From Stenotrophomonas maltophilia (GTDB taxonomy: Bacteria > Pseudomonadota > Gammaproteobacteria > Xanthomonadales > Xanthomonadaceae), in contig NZ_NEQV01000002.1 of assembly GCF_002799245.1 (NCBI RefSeq), positions 1-64,000 of the forward strand: DNA of 64,000 nt, written 5' to 3'. Made by a program: the position numbers and the translations under genes. Shown here one piece after another: positions 43,604 through 52,339 of the stretch (positions within the stretch are counted from its first letter, which is position 1; every line of letters starts with the position of its first letter). A model generated the notes under the pieces. The model was not told the origin of the DNA. It made no database searches and was given only the letters and a program-made list of their open reading frames with translations.

Positions 43604-44053
43604 ATGGTGCAGGCGTCCAAGGCTGGGTGGATTTCAGTGAGAGTGCGTTCTGCTGGGTTCTGGGGCCTAGCTGTCGCGATGCTTGGCTGGCATACGTGGA
43701 TTACTCGGCCGGAGATAGAGAGGAAGTACGCCGCTACTGTCGCTGCGCAGCAAGAAGCGTCCCTCAAAATCCGGAACGGAACCTTTGTTCACAGTAGCCG
43801 CTGTATAGACGGAACGGGATCGGATAGTCGTGGCCAAGGTACCTGCTCGTGGCATGGCGGAGTGGACTACGCCTACTACCGAGACAAAGAGAGTGCATAC
43901 GCCTTGCTGCGAGCACGGCCGTACGCCGACATGCAGTCGGCCATGATAGCCGCCGATAAGCTCCTTCTTTGGGCAATTCTCGCGCTCTTTGTGACTGCTC
44001 CATTTTGGGATGGAATCCTCTCAATAGCGCTGTGCGCAAAATGCCGGCGTTGA
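43604..44053 (+). CDS. Membrane protein with DUF3761-like Cys motif
   Basis: The 149-residue protein has an N-terminal membrane helix (about 17-33) and a second one near the C-terminus (about 118-136). Between them lies CIDGTGSDSRGQGTCSWHGG, the C-x-D-G-x-x-S-x-S...G-x-C-S-x-H-G-G pattern of DUF3761, a small domain found in exported proteins. Function unknown. It lies just inside attL of element 1, the usual cargo position, and reads away from the tail module. Confidence 0.65.
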   Translation: MVQASKAGWISVRVRSAGFWGLAVAMLGWHTWITRPEIERKYAATVAAQQEASLKIRNGTFVHSSRCIDGTGSDSRGQGTCSWHGGVDYAYYRDKESAYALLRARPYADMQSAMIAADKLLLWAILALFVTAPFWDGILSIALCAKCRR

Positions 44054-44276
44054 GCCGGTTCTTGCGTAAGTGTGGGGCGAGTGCATTGCGCAAAATTGCG
44101 CTCTGTCCCTGCTCCTCCCCATACAAGTCAGGGGGTGCAAAAGTGCGTGGGCCTCACATTTAAATCACCGTCGTTTCGGTGACTACTCCAGCCACGGGAA
44201 GATATCCACAGGCTTGTCCATGGCCGGTGGGTGATTTATGCCCTTAGACTGATGACATCAGCTAACGGGCAGGCGA

Positions 44277-45050
44277 ATGCACGCTTTCAACGTATACATC
44301 GATGAGTCAGGAGACGAAGGCTTCCAGTTCAGGGACAATAATCGCGGTAGCTCTCGATGGTTTGTATTGTCTGCCGCCATCACGAGGACGGATACCGACC
44401 TGGAAACCGTGAAGCTCGTAGACCGTGTTAGGACTCAGCTGGGCAAGCCAGCGCGCGCAGATCTCCACTTCCGAAAACTCAATCACGGGCAGCGGCTCCC
44501 TTATCTCGCGGAGATATCGGGCGCGCCGCTGCGCACGGTAAGCGTGCTTGTTCACAAGCCATCCCTACAGAGTGATGCGTACTCGGAAAAAGGGCTGCTC
44601 TACAACTATGCGACCAGGCTGTTGCTCGAGCGAGTGTCCTGGCTTTGCCGGGATGCGAGGCGCGATGCCCAACACAAAGCGAAGTTGATTTTCTCGAATC
44701 GTAGCAACATGTCCTACACCGAGCTGTGCGCCTACTTGGCCAGGCTGCAGCAGAGGCGCGACGTCCGAATTGATTGGTCAGCTGTTGATTGCCAGAACGT
44801 AGCAATCTTCGAGCACAGCAAACGAATGGGTCTTCAAATTGCGGATGCGGTTGCATCGGCGGTTTGGAGTGGCGTCAACCCCAATGGCTATGGATTCACC
44901 GAGCCGCGCTATGCTGAGATGCTGCGGAGAACGATGTATCGCCACAAGGGGGCACGATTCGGCTACGGCTTAAAAGTCCTGCCGGCGGAGATCATCGCAA
45001 ACAATCCGCCCCCGGGAGCGGACTGGCTCCAAGGGGCGGATTGGGCTTGA
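44277..45050 (+). CDS. DUF3800 protein (RNase H-like fold)
   Basis: The 257-residue protein begins with the DUF3800 signature MHAFNVYIDESGDEGF, in which Asp and Glu are predicted metal ligands of an RNase H-like fold. A later conserved block is GLQIADAVASAVW at about 197, holding the C-terminal Asp. DUF3800 proteins are common in prophages, islands and defence loci; their activity is not established. Codon and base use are less GC-rich than in the host genes. It is the second cargo gene next to attL. Confidence 0.85.
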   Translation: MHAFNVYIDESGDEGFQFRDNNRGSSRWFVLSAAITRTDTDLETVKLVDRVRTQLGKPARADLHFRKLNHGQRLPYLAEISGAPLRTVSVLVHKPSLQSDAYSEKGLLYNYATRLLLERVSWLCRDARRDAQHKAKLIFSNRSNMSYTELCAYLARLQQRRDVRIDWSAVDCQNVAIFEHSKRMGLQIADAVASAVWSGVNPNGYGFTEPRYAEMLRRTMYRHKGARFGYGLKVLPAEIIANNPPPGADWLQGADWA

Positions 45051-45438
45051 ATAGGGCAGGCCCCGAGAATCAGGATCCCACGTCTTAGACGCTGCCGCCC
45101 GAAAGCGACCTGATTGAGGTCTCGCGCATGCCTGCGGCGAGAACTATACAACACGCCATTCTCATCGCTGATGAGATTTTTGGGGGTGTCGTCGGAGCCC
45201 ACATTGAGGGTGGTGTTGAACTGATTGGTAGGTCCGCTGGCCACCGGTCAGGGACGCAGGGAGGATCTTCCTACCTACGTGCATTGACGATGCCGCCCCT
45301 GACCCAGGGGCGTTTCCGGTCGCCGATCGCCGGCATGAGAAACAGCACAGCGACTGCCATTGCGTTGCGGACACTCCCCGGTTGGTCCGGCGCAAATGCA
45401 GTCGCTAATGGCTTCAGGACATCATTGTTGCCGCACTC
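45051..45438. other. Non-coding or decayed stretch between DUF3800 and the tape-measure gene
   Basis: No convincing gene is visible. Short reading frames on both strands have no recognisable domains and no good ribosome-binding sites. In a complete phage, minor tail genes would start here, downstream of the tape-measure gene on the minus strand, so this stretch may hold the scar of a deletion. Confidence 0.45.
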
Positions 45439-48210
45439 TTAACCGCCGTTCTTCAGCGCCCAAAGGACACCCCCCGAACGCATCTGCTTAACGGCCCACT
45501 CGTTGGCCATGGCATTGAAGCTGTCCCGCACCTGCTGGGCGGTGGTGGAATTCCCTGCAGCGGCTTCGTCTGAACTACTTCCTTCGTTGTTGACCTCGAA
45601 TTGCGAGTTGAAGGTCAGATTGAAATCGCCCGGCCTGGCGGTCCATGCGCTGGTGCTGGGCTCGGCGCCCGGTGAGCCGCCATCTGCGTAGCCGGCCAGG
45701 CCGCGGCGCATGGCCTCGACAATGTCCACGCCACCAGCGCGCGCAACATCCCGCTGGGACCAGACCACCTCCCCCTTATGCACGACGCCGGCAGGCTCGT
45801 TCACGCCGCCATCCCCGGTGTAGCCGCCGGTGGAGTAGCTGCCGCCGAGCCGCATGTTCTGGAACAGCTGGTTGTTGATGCTGCTGGTACCGGTGTTGAC
45901 GGCCTGGTTGCCGGCGGCAGTGACGCCACCGCCGCCCCAAGCGCTGGCCACCGCGTTCACGATGCCCATGATGGCTTGGCGTGCTGCGATCCTGGCCAAA
46001 TCGGCAAGCACCGACTTCGTCAGGTCCGAGAAGCTGAGCTTTCCTGTAGTGGTGAACTTCACCCAGGCATCTTCGAACCCGCCGATGACAGTACCAACGG
46101 TGTCGCCCATCTGCTGGGCATAGTTGCTCGCGGTCTGTTGGTAGTTCGCCCACGCCGCGCTGGCACCGGCCAACCAGTTGCCCTCGGCTTGGCGCAGTTC
46201 TTCGTACCCATCCCTGATCAGCAGCAGGCGGTCGAGGGTCTTGGCGTGCAGCAGTAGCTTTTCGGCACCGAACGTCGCTTCATCAATCTGGTCCGCATTC
46301 CGCTGGAGACTGAGCTCCCGCAGCTTTTCAGCCTCGTCATTCAGCGCCTCGTTGATGCGTTGCTGAATCTCGTACTGCCGATCCCCCATACCGACACGTT
46401 CAACCTGTGTCGCCAGCTGGCGCTGCAGAGCGGCATTGCTCGCATCAAGTGCACTTTCGTATGCCTTGATTGCGTTGGTACGAGCCTTGGCCGATTTTTC
46501 CTCTTCCTTTTTCAGCACCTCGAGAGACGCCGCCCCTTCAATACGCAGTTTTGCAAGGCGGACCTCAAGCTCACCCAGCTGACGGTTGACGGTGATGGAT
46601 TCCTTGCCGCTGACTGACTTCTCCTTCAGATAGTCGATCTGCTGCTGGACTGACCGCTCTTGAGCATCGTTTCCCTGCTGCACCAGCTCACGCATGCGGC
46701 TGTAGTACTCCGAGGCAGTAATCTCACGAGCCGAGAACTGAGCACGCAGGAGCTGTGTGCTGGCGGTTATCTGGGCCTGTTCCGCGACCAGGTCGTCCTT
46801 GTAGCCTTGCAGGCCAGCGGCCCGCGCTGCCGACCCTGTGCCGCTACCGGCTTTCGGCTTCTCGGCGTACTTCTTCTCGATCGCGGCGACAGCTGCAGCA
46901 CGCCGTTCCTCGATCTTTTTCACCTCTTCGAGCAAGCCAGCTGCTTCAGCCTGGCGACGAACCTTCTCCGCCTCCACGGTGATCCTCGAGAGTTCTTCTT
47001 TCTTCTTCTGCTCTTTGCTGGCCTGTGAGCCAATGATGGCGTCAGTGCGTTGCAGATATTCAAGGCTCGCATCCTCAGCAGCCTTTACTTCCGCGTCCTT
47101 GCGCTCCTTGATCAGTGCCGTTGATATGGCGTTGATCTCCTTGTTCCTGCTCCTGATTTGCTGGGTGTACTGGTAAACCCAAGCGTCGCTCATTCCATCT
47201 GCAACACCGCGCCGCATCGTCGCTACATCCTGTGCATTGGCAGTCAACAGTTGCTGCATTTGCAGTGCCTGCGGCCCCATGCCTGTGCTTGCCTGCATCG
47301 CAGACCATGCCTTCGTAGCCTCCTTCCAGAGATCCTTGAACCCCTGGATTACAGGATTTTGGCTGGCACGGACCTTGGCCAGAGCCATGGCCGTTTCATC
47401 TGAGGCCGCTCGGGTGATCACCGTCACCGCATCCTGATTGCGCCCCTGCTCCTGCAACGCCCTGACTTGATCGTACAGAGCCACGGTCATGAAGTTGACC
47501 TGCTCGTTGAGCTTCTGCGCTCCCTTGACCGGGTCTTCCGCCAGCTTTGCATAGAGGGCAATGGTGTCTTCCAGTGCCTGCCCGCTGATCTCCTTCATGG
47601 CCACTGCCGCATTGGCCACTGCCTGCAGGTTCTGCGCGGCGATCTTGCCGTTCGATCCGACCGCCTGCGCCGCCTCCGCACCTGCGCCTACGGACACCTG
47701 CAGTGCTTCGCTGGTCTTCTGGGCCATGGTGACCAGTGTCAGGGTCGTCGCGGCTGCCTCATTGCGCGACAGCACCAAGGCCTTGGTATACGCCTCGGCC
47801 TGCTTCTCTGCGTCGTACCAGGCAACGACCACAAGGCCGACAGCAGCGGCCGCCACGGTGTACGGGTTGACCATGCCCAGCAGCGCCGACGAGACGCCCT
47901 TCAAGGCAGGTTCCACCCCGCCGAAGCTGTCCTTGATCTGGCCGCCCTGCTGCACCAGCACCGTGAAGAAGGGCATGCCGCCCTGCAGGCTGGTGAAGAT
48001 GTCGGTGAATTGCGCGGGCAATTGCCGCATCGCTTGCGCAGTCTGGCCGGCGGAGATGCCCAGATCAGTGATGTTGTTCTTGGACGGCAGCGGCCGTGCC
48101 GCCTCACCGCGTACTTCGCGCAGTTGGCGGGTGAGCATACCCAGGCCCTGCCTGATGTCGGCCAGATCCGCACTGATGCGGACGCGCAGATTTGCAGATG
48201 GTTCAGCCAT
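45439..48210 (-). CDS. Phage tail length tape measure protein
   Basis: The 923-residue protein sets tail length in long-tailed phages. The N-terminal part ([19 protein letters not shown], then [20 protein letters not shown]) matches the TMP_2 start of lambda-H-like proteins. A hydrophobic segment lies at about 130-150. Long coiled coils fill about 370-680. The C-terminal part ([20 protein letters not shown]) is the lambda tape-measure C-terminal signature. The start overlaps the GT reading frame by eight bases. The genes expected after it (minor tail, tip) are missing. Confidence 0.92.
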   Translation of the reverse strand: MAEPSANLRVRISADLADIRQGLGMLTRQLREVRGEAARPLPSKNNITDLGISAGQTAQAMRQLPAQFTDIFTSLQGGMPFFTVLVQQGGQIKDSFGGVEPALKGVSSALLGMVNPYTVAAAAVGLVVVAWYDAEKQAEAYTKALVLSRNEAAATTLTLVTMAQKTSEALQVSVGAGAEAAQAVGSNGKIAAQNLQAVANAAVAMKEISGQALEDTIALYAKLAEDPVKGAQKLNEQVNFMTVALYDQVRALQEQGRNQDAVTVITRAASDETAMALAKVRASQNPVIQGFKDLWKEATKAWSAMQASTGMGPQALQMQQLLTANAQDVATMRRGVADGMSDAWVYQYTQQIRSRNKEINAISTALIKERKDAEVKAAEDASLEYLQRTDAIIGSQASKEQKKKEELSRITVEAEKVRRQAEAAGLLEEVKKIEERRAAAVAAIEKKYAEKPKAGSGTGSAARAAGLQGYKDDLVAEQAQITASTQLLRAQFSAREITASEYYSRMRELVQQGNDAQERSVQQQIDYLKEKSVSGKESITVNRQLGELEVRLAKLRIEGAASLEVLKKEEEKSAKARTNAIKAYESALDASNAALQRQLATQVERVGMGDRQYEIQQRINEALNDEAEKLRELSLQRNADQIDEATFGAEKLLLHAKTLDRLLLIRDGYEELRQAEGNWLAGASAAWANYQQTASNYAQQMGDTVGTVIGGFEDAWVKFTTTGKLSFSDLTKSVLADLARIAARQAIMGIVNAVASAWGGGGVTAAGNQAVNTGTSSINNQLFQNMRLGGSYSTGGYTGDGGVNEPAGVVHKGEVVWSQRDVARAGGVDIVEAMRRGLAGYADGGSPGAEPSTSAWTARPGDFNLTFNSQFEVNNEGSSSDEAAAGNSTTAQQVRDSFNAMANEWAVKQMRSGGVLWALKNGG

Positions 48211-48849
48211 TGGTCGAGGTTCCTGATTTCGGCGGTGGTTGGGTCTGGCCGCGCAGGGCGGCCAGGTACAGCTGCCAATCCGCCGGCGGCGCGGCCATGG
48301 CCATTCGGGTGGCCACTGCGAGTTCCGCGATCTGATTGCGGTCGTCCTGGGCAGCTGCGTCAGTAAAGCCCCGCAGCTGTGCAAGGGTGTAGGTCATCAC
48401 GTCAGCACGGGAATGCCCGTGGGCGATCAGGTGCTGGACAATGTCGGCGAGCCCGTATTCGCGTCCGCCTGCAGCTTGGCCTGCAGCAGAAGTTGCCGCA
48501 GGCGATGGGCGAAAAAATCCCGGTTAAGCCCAACCACCGCATCCAGCAGGTCGGCGACCTCGTCCAGGGTTGCCCCTGCGATCCATTCGGCATCGCGGCC
48601 CGAGGCCACCGCCAATGCGGCGGCAATCTCGGCCCCGTCCTGCTCAAGCAGGTCCAGCAGAATGGCGCCGACAGCAGCGCGCTCCGAACCCTCAACCGCG
48701 CCGGCCATCATCGCGACCCGAGCGATCAGGGTGCGGCTGGCCGTGATGAAGGGGCCGATCTGTTGCAGGCGCAACGGTGTAAGGTGCAACGTTTTCCCTC
48801 GGAATTCCAAGGTTCTGCTTGGTGGAGAAATGGTGTCAAGCTGGTTCAT
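48203..48849 (-). CDS. Tail assembly chaperone GT, -1 frameshift product
   Basis: The G frame (48849-48427) contains T TTT TTC at 48517-48511. A -1 slip there leads into a second frame that stays open for 102 more codons to the stop at 48203, giving a G-T protein of about 215 residues. The T part contains [20 protein letters not shown] and [20 protein letters not shown]. In lambda-like phages the GT product is made by exactly this kind of slip and loads onto the tape measure protein, whose gene follows here. No separate start is needed for the T frame, though a GTG at 48400 exists. Confidence 0.8.
48427..48849 (-). CDS. Tail assembly chaperone G
   Basis: The 140-residue acidic helical protein starts [20 protein letters not shown] and continues with [20 protein letters not shown]. 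It occupies the position of lambda gpG directly before the T frame and the tape measure gene. GGAG precedes the ATG at 48849. It ends in TGA at 48427 when no frameshift takes place. Chaperones of this type coat the tape measure protein during tail assembly and are absent from the virion. Confidence 0.75.
   Translation of the reverse strand: MNQLDTISPPSRTLEFRGKTLHLTPLRLQQIGPFITASRTLIARVAMMAGAVEGSERAAVGAILLDLLEQDGAEIAAALAVASGRDAEWIAGATLDEVADLLDAVVGLNRDFFAHRLRQLLLQAKLQADANTGSPTLSST
48511..48517 (-). promoter_or_regulatory. Slippery heptamer TTTTTTC for -1 frameshift
   Basis: Read in the G frame the site is GA-T_TTT_TTC, which fits X_XXY_YYZ. Both tRNAs can re-pair after a one-base slip back. 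It lies 27 codons before the G stop. Confidence 0.75.
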
Positions 48850-48983
48850 TGATGGCTCCAGTTATCGGATGGAACTGAGGTGAGGGGTGCCCAGTCACCG
48901 GCACGAGGTATGCGGATCCGCAGAGAGCCGGCCCGGGCTGCAGGTGTTGTTGGGGACACCGCCTGCTGGTCCCTCCCTTCTGG

Positions 48984-49442
48984 CTAGTCGGCCAGAAGCA
49001 CGACAGGGTTCGCGTCCGCGCGACGAGGGATGCTCTTTCCCTCGGCAGCCGCCTGGCGGATGAATGCTTCTTCCTGATGCTCCAGGTCCAGCAGCTGGGC
49101 TTCCATCTTTTCGCGAGCGGCGTCATCGGCGACCGTCAGGCCGCTCTGGTAGAGCGCCTTGACTTCATCGTAGAGGCGGGCCCGGATGACGTCGGGGAAG
49201 AACTTGCAGGCATACCTGTGGCTGTCTTCCGGATACATCGATACGGGGTCACCGCCGCCAGAGGTGTGCGCGAATGCAAAGGGCTGGATTCTCACGCCCT
49301 CCGCCATCTGCTGGATATGCCGGTCAACGGCTGCGAGGGCCTCTGACTCAGGCCGCACGCCTTCGCGCAGACCCTCGATATCCTCGGCCAGCTTGGATAT
49401 CTGCGCGCGCAAGCGCGTCAGTTTGGGGTGGGCATCGGTCAT
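48984..49442 (-). CDS. Hypothetical phage protein (152 aa)
   Basis: The N-terminal 60 residues form a likely coiled coil (LTRLRAQISKLAEDIEGLRE), the middle contains FAHTSGGGDPVSMYPEDSHR, and the C-terminal part is again helical (DDAAREKMEAQLLDLEHQEE). It has no known motif. It lies between the small helical gene at 49456 and the tail chaperone gene, all on the minus strand, so a structural or assembly role is possible. Confidence 0.6.
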   Translation of the reverse strand: MTDAHPKLTRLRAQISKLAEDIEGLREGVRPESEALAAVDRHIQQMAEGVRIQPFAFAHTSGGGDPVSMYPEDSHRYACKFFPDVIRARLYDEVKALYQSGLTVADDAAREKMEAQLLDLEHQEEAFIRQAAAEGKSIPRRADANPVVLLAD

Positions 49443-49455
49443 GGTCTTCTCCTGG

Positions 49456-49917
49456 TTAGCTGCTCAGGCCCCAATCGGCCAGCATTTTCTGAAGGTGGGA
49501 CTCGGCGGCTAGGAACGCCGAGACGTCGCCGCTGGTCCGCTCCGTTTCAGCGAGTGCGGCTTCCACGACGGCGGCGACGGCATCGACCGCGGCCAAGTGA
49601 CGTTCCAGCACCGCGAGCCTCTTCTCCCGGTGCTCATCGAGGGTCAACGTGCTGGCGGTACTCGAAAAACTAATGCTTCCGCCCTGGCGGACGCCGGCGT
49701 CGTAACCACGCATGGGAGCGCTCCCAATGGCGGGTTGCGGGCCGCTGAAGCTTTTGGCTTCAACCCGCATCTGTTCTTCGATTTCCCGCCGATGGGCGCG
49801 AAGATCTTTCCGGCGCTCGTTCAGTGCGTCGCGTGCGGCTCTATGCAGATCGCTGCGGATCCGCAGCTGTTCCAGCTTGATAAGGGTTTGCGGGACATCG
49901 TGGGTTTGATCGGCCAC
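49456..49917 (-). CDS. Hypothetical helical phage protein (153 aa)
   Basis: Two helical segments (TLIKLEQLRIRSDLHRAARD and TLDEHREKRLAVLERHLAAV) flank a Ser/Gly-rich middle (GVRQGGSISFSSTASTLTL). No domain is recognised. It lies 13 bases upstream of the 49442 gene start and two bases downstream of the small RHH-like gene, so these minus-strand genes form one transcription unit. Confidence 0.6.
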   Translation of the reverse strand: MADQTHDVPQTLIKLEQLRIRSDLHRAARDALNERRKDLRAHRREIEEQMRVEAKSFSGPQPAIGSAPMRGYDAGVRQGGSISFSSTASTLTLDEHREKRLAVLERHLAAVDAVAAVVEAALAETERTSGDVSAFLAAESHLQKMLADWGLSS

Positions 49918-49919
49918 GG

Positions 49920-50105
49920 TTAGCTCCTGGGTGAGTGGGCGAATGCGGGCAGCCGTTCGGGCCTGGCCGCCAGCGCCCGCTGGAAGGCAGGCAGGCAGCG
50001 CAGCGCATCCGCGAGGAGCTCGGCCGGAGGGATGCCGGCTGCAGCCGCTGCGTCGCAGAGGGTGTCGCTGACAACTTGGGGGAGGTCGATCTCGATTCGA
50101 GGCAT
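49920..50105 (-). CDS. Small ribbon-helix-helix-like protein (61 aa)
   Basis: MPRIEIDLPQVVSDTLCDAA followed by GIPPAELLADALRCLPAF has the strand-helix-helix layout of RHH DNA-binding proteins. The start at 50105 is uncertain; an in-frame ATG at 50150 would add 15 residues and has GAGG upstream. Its stop is two bases before the next gene. A regulator of the tail module is possible. Confidence 0.5.
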   Translation of the reverse strand: MPRIEIDLPQVVSDTLCDAAAAAGIPPAELLADALRCLPAFQRALAARPERLPAFAHSPRS

Positions 50106-51087
50106 GGCGGCAGGCCGTGAGGACTGTTCCATTTCATCCCAAGCGGCCATGCCGAGCCGCCTCGGAATGCGTAGGAACGTGCACTTGCTGATGGCGAACT
50201 CGGGGAGAGGAGCCTGTGCACCGCCTCGCCCGATTGGTGGGGGCGATGTACAGCGTGTACAGGTCAAAACATGCACTTTCCGCCGGGAAAAACCGCGAAT
50301 TCGGGGGGGCCTGCGGTGGAGCATCAGGGAGGCCGAAAAACGGTCAATTACCGGGGTCCGAATTCCCCCCGGTGGCTGTGGATAAGGCCAGGGGCCCCGT
50401 GTCGTGAAACAATCTCGCGTGAAACGCTGTTGGTGGTGCTCGCAGGTCCCGCGCACGGCCTTGGCATCACCACCGCGTCAGCTGCCCAGCGCCAGTGGCC
50501 GTCGGTCATCATCACGCCCGTGCCGGTAGCGAGCAGTAGAAGGCTGTGGCCGAACAGCAGAAGGCTGTAGTCCGGCCAGCGGCGCCATCGGCATCGGCAG
50601 CATCCCCTGTCGCACGTGCCGGGCTCGCCGCGAAGAACCCCAGCACCAGCAGCACCTGGTGCACCAGCACCAGCAACGCCTGGCCCAGCAGAGGCCAGTG
50701 CCGGGCACAGGTGGCCACACCACGGCTTAGCCAGCAGCGACAGCACTAGGCTGCAGGCTAGCCACCGCGTCAGGTTCTCCGGTTCCTGCAGCGCGCGCAC
50801 CGCTGCGGTTTCACTGTGCGGCCTCGCGGCCACCGCTTCCCCCTGCGTGCGGCCTCATCGGCTGCTGTTCTCTACTGGGCCGCGCCGGCGATCGATGCTT
50901 GGGGCTGCCGACTCACCTCTCACAGCAGCTGGCTCACGGCCTTGTCGCGTCGCTCTTATGTCACACCTGCATGTCACACCTGTCACGCGTGACATGCAGG
51001 TGTGACATGTCGGTGTGGTAGGTGGGACATTGCTTCAAATCCGGAGATCTCCGGATTTAGCTTTCGTCTGCGCTGGACAGAAGGTTG
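50106..51087. other. Gene-poor kilobase of element 1
   Basis: No reading frame here is convincing. A minus-strand frame at 50512-50718 would give a 68-residue protein with one hydrophobic helix, but competing frames overlap it and none has a clear ribosome-binding site. The stretch holds a perfect DnaA box (TGTGGATAA, 50377-50385) and the inverted repeat at 50958-51008. The promoter of the leftward tail genes is probably here. Confidence 0.4.
50958..51008. repeat. 19-bp inverted repeat with a nested palindrome
   Basis: Arms at 50958-50976 and 50990-51008 (ATGTCACACCTGCATGTCA and its reverse complement) are perfect. TGTCACGCGTGACA at 50981-50994 is a further perfect palindrome reaching into the right arm. 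Several TGTCAC/GTGACA half-sites result. It may be an operator cluster or a terminator for the leftward early genes. Confidence 0.65.
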
Positions 51088-51363
51088 CTAGCGAAATCCT
51101 TCGCCGGCCTGAATCCAGGCAAGCACGTCGCCCAGGTAGTACCACGGTGTCTTCGCTGGCTGGAAGAAGCGTGGGCCCTTGCCCTCCTGTCGCCACCGCC
51201 TTAGACGGCTCACCGGACACGGGACTAGTGCGGCCGCCACCGCCTCCGTAACGCGTCCATCGAACGTCACATAGTGGCCTTCCCGCTCCAGGCGCTGGCG
51301 GACTTCCGCAATGCAGGCCGGCGTGCTGGAAGCAATTGGCGTGCTCTCGTCGCGACTGCTCAC
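51088..51363 (-). CDS. MerR/excisionase-like HTH protein (91 aa)
   Basis: The C-terminal half is a winged-helix HTH_17-type domain: VTEAVAAALVPCPVSRLRRW, then PRFFQPAKTPWYYLGDVLAW. The GTG start at 51363 has GGAGGA five bases upstream and overlaps the TGA of the upstream frame (GTGA). It is probably a DNA-binding regulator or directionality factor of element 1. Confidence 0.65.
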   Translation of the reverse strand: MSSRDESTPIASSTPACIAEVRQRLEREGHYVTFDGRVTEAVAAALVPCPVSRLRRWRQEGKGPRFFQPAKTPWYYLGDVLAWIQAGEGFR

Positions 51364-51713
51364 GTGTTCCTCCGATGGCCTGTCACCGCGCGGCGCCTGC
51401 TGCCACGGCCACCAGCGATCAATGCCTTGGTGGCTCGATGGCAGCGCGCGCCGATCGCGGGCTTTGACGCCCACCGGCTGCAGTGGTGGTGCACGTTGCT
51501 CACCAGGTGGTGAATCTCGCCTTCATCGTGCAGCGCGCGCCCTAGGTGAATTGCGCGCCGCAGCTGCTCGGCGTTCCACTGCGGACCGTGCAGCGTTGTG
51601 CCTAGCGTGTGGCCTGTTACCCGGGCCTGCGATTTCAGCCGAGGCAGTGCGTTACCCGTGACAGCGCGGGGCGTGCGGTGCAGTGCCGGCAGCGCAGAGA
51701 GCGTTACCGGCAT
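51360..51713 (-). CDS. Possible hypothetical protein (117 aa)
   Basis: The frame stays open far upstream, but the likely protein starts at the ATG at 51713. It contains a helical, charged part (WNAEQLRRAIHLGRALHDEG) and a His/Cys-rich part (HHLVSNVHHHCSRWASK). The GTGA overlap with the following gene supports translation. No ribosome-binding site is seen and the family is not known. It would be the gene after the initiator, the place of a helicase loader in many phages, but no ATPase motif is present. Confidence 0.4.
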   Translation of the reverse strand: MPVTLSALPALHRTPRAVTGNALPRLKSQARVTGHTLGTTLHGPQWNAEQLRRAIHLGRALHDEGEIHHLVSNVHHHCSRWASKPAIGARCHRATKALIAGGRGSRRRAVTGHRRNT

Positions 51714-51777
51714 GAGCGGTGGAGCAACTGCGCCAAGCGTCCGCTCCGCTCCCGCTTGGTAGATATCTATAAGGGGG

Positions 51778-51933
51778 GCCCCTGAGGGGTGTAAAAAACG
51801 GGCGTTTTCCCTGTATTTGCACCCCTCAGGGGTGTTTATCGCCTGGCTCATGCTGCTTTTGCACCCCTTAGGGGTGTTACGTGGACCCCTGAGGGGTGTT
51901 GAGATTGCGTTTCGGTTTGCACCCCTGAGGGGC
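51778..51933. repeat. Five palindromic iterons (ACCCCTNAGGGGT)
   Basis: Copies centre at about 51785, 51827, 51869, 51891 and 51927. The core is ACCCCT-N-AGGGGT, flanked by GC on the left and GTT on the right. The first three are exactly 42 bases apart (four helical turns), the next gap is 22. Three copies lie inside the 3' end of the HTH gene and two beyond its stop. This fits an initiator-binding origin inside the initiator gene. Confidence 0.75.
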
Positions 51934-52339
51934 GTTGAAGATGCGTTTTCAGCCAGTCGTTTCGAGGTGGACCTGCTGCGATCTCGAGGTTCTTGCCCAG
52001 GCAACGATCGATGCCCACCCAAGTGAGTGCGTACAGGTGGCATTGCTTCTTGATGCCGTGTCGCGTCTGCACGATGAACCCTGCGTCTTCCAGTTGGGTC
52101 AGCAGTTCCTTGCTCTTGCTCGCCGCACACACGCTGGCGGCTTCTACCATCGCTTTTGTGGCGCTCAGGTCACCGTTGTTGCGGCCGTTGTACTGGGCGG
52201 CCAGGAACAGGAGCATCTTCATCGCCGACCCGCTGAGGGCGAAGAAGCTCGGGTGCCGCATCATCGAGTGAGGCAGCCGAACGAATGTGTCGCTCGACTG
52301 CCTACCTGTGATCTTGCGGCGGTTCCTCTCAGCCGCCAT
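51848..52339 (-). CDS. Replication-type helix-turn-helix protein with iterons in its 3' end
   Basis: The 163-residue protein has a winged HTH core: LSGSAMKMLLFLAAQYNGRN, NGDLSATKAMVEAA, then LEDAGFIVQTRHG and CHLYALTWVGID. Its C-terminal tail (QHPSGVHVTPLRG) is encoded by the palindromic repeats. The core is clearly homologous to the element 2 protein at 61698-62174. Lambda O and similar initiators also carry their origin iterons inside the gene, so a replication initiator is the best guess. The start at 52339 overlaps the upstream gene. Confidence 0.65.
   Translation of the reverse strand: MAAERNRRKITGRQSSDTFVRLPHSMMRHPSFFALSGSAMKMLLFLAAQYNGRNNGDLSATKAMVEAASVCAASKSKELLTQLEDAGFIVQTRHGIKKQCHLYALTWVGIDRCLGKNLEIAAGPPRNDWLKTHLQRPSGVQTETQSQHPSGVHVTPLRGAKAA

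Noticed and set aside
45128..45442. A 104-codon plus-strand frame between DUF3800 and the tape measure gene
   Set aside because: Weak start context, no domain, and it runs into the 3' end of the convergent tape-measure gene.
50348..50833. Minus-strand frames encoding hydrophobic Cys/Gly-rich proteins around 50512-50718
   Set aside because: Three overlapping frames give similarly hydrophobic translations because of the base composition; none has a clear ribosome-binding site, so no gene was called.
51778..51933. The palindromic repeats considered as a CRISPR array
   Set aside because: The repeats are 13 bases, spacing is 42, 42, 22 and 36, some of it is coding sequence, and there are no cas genes.
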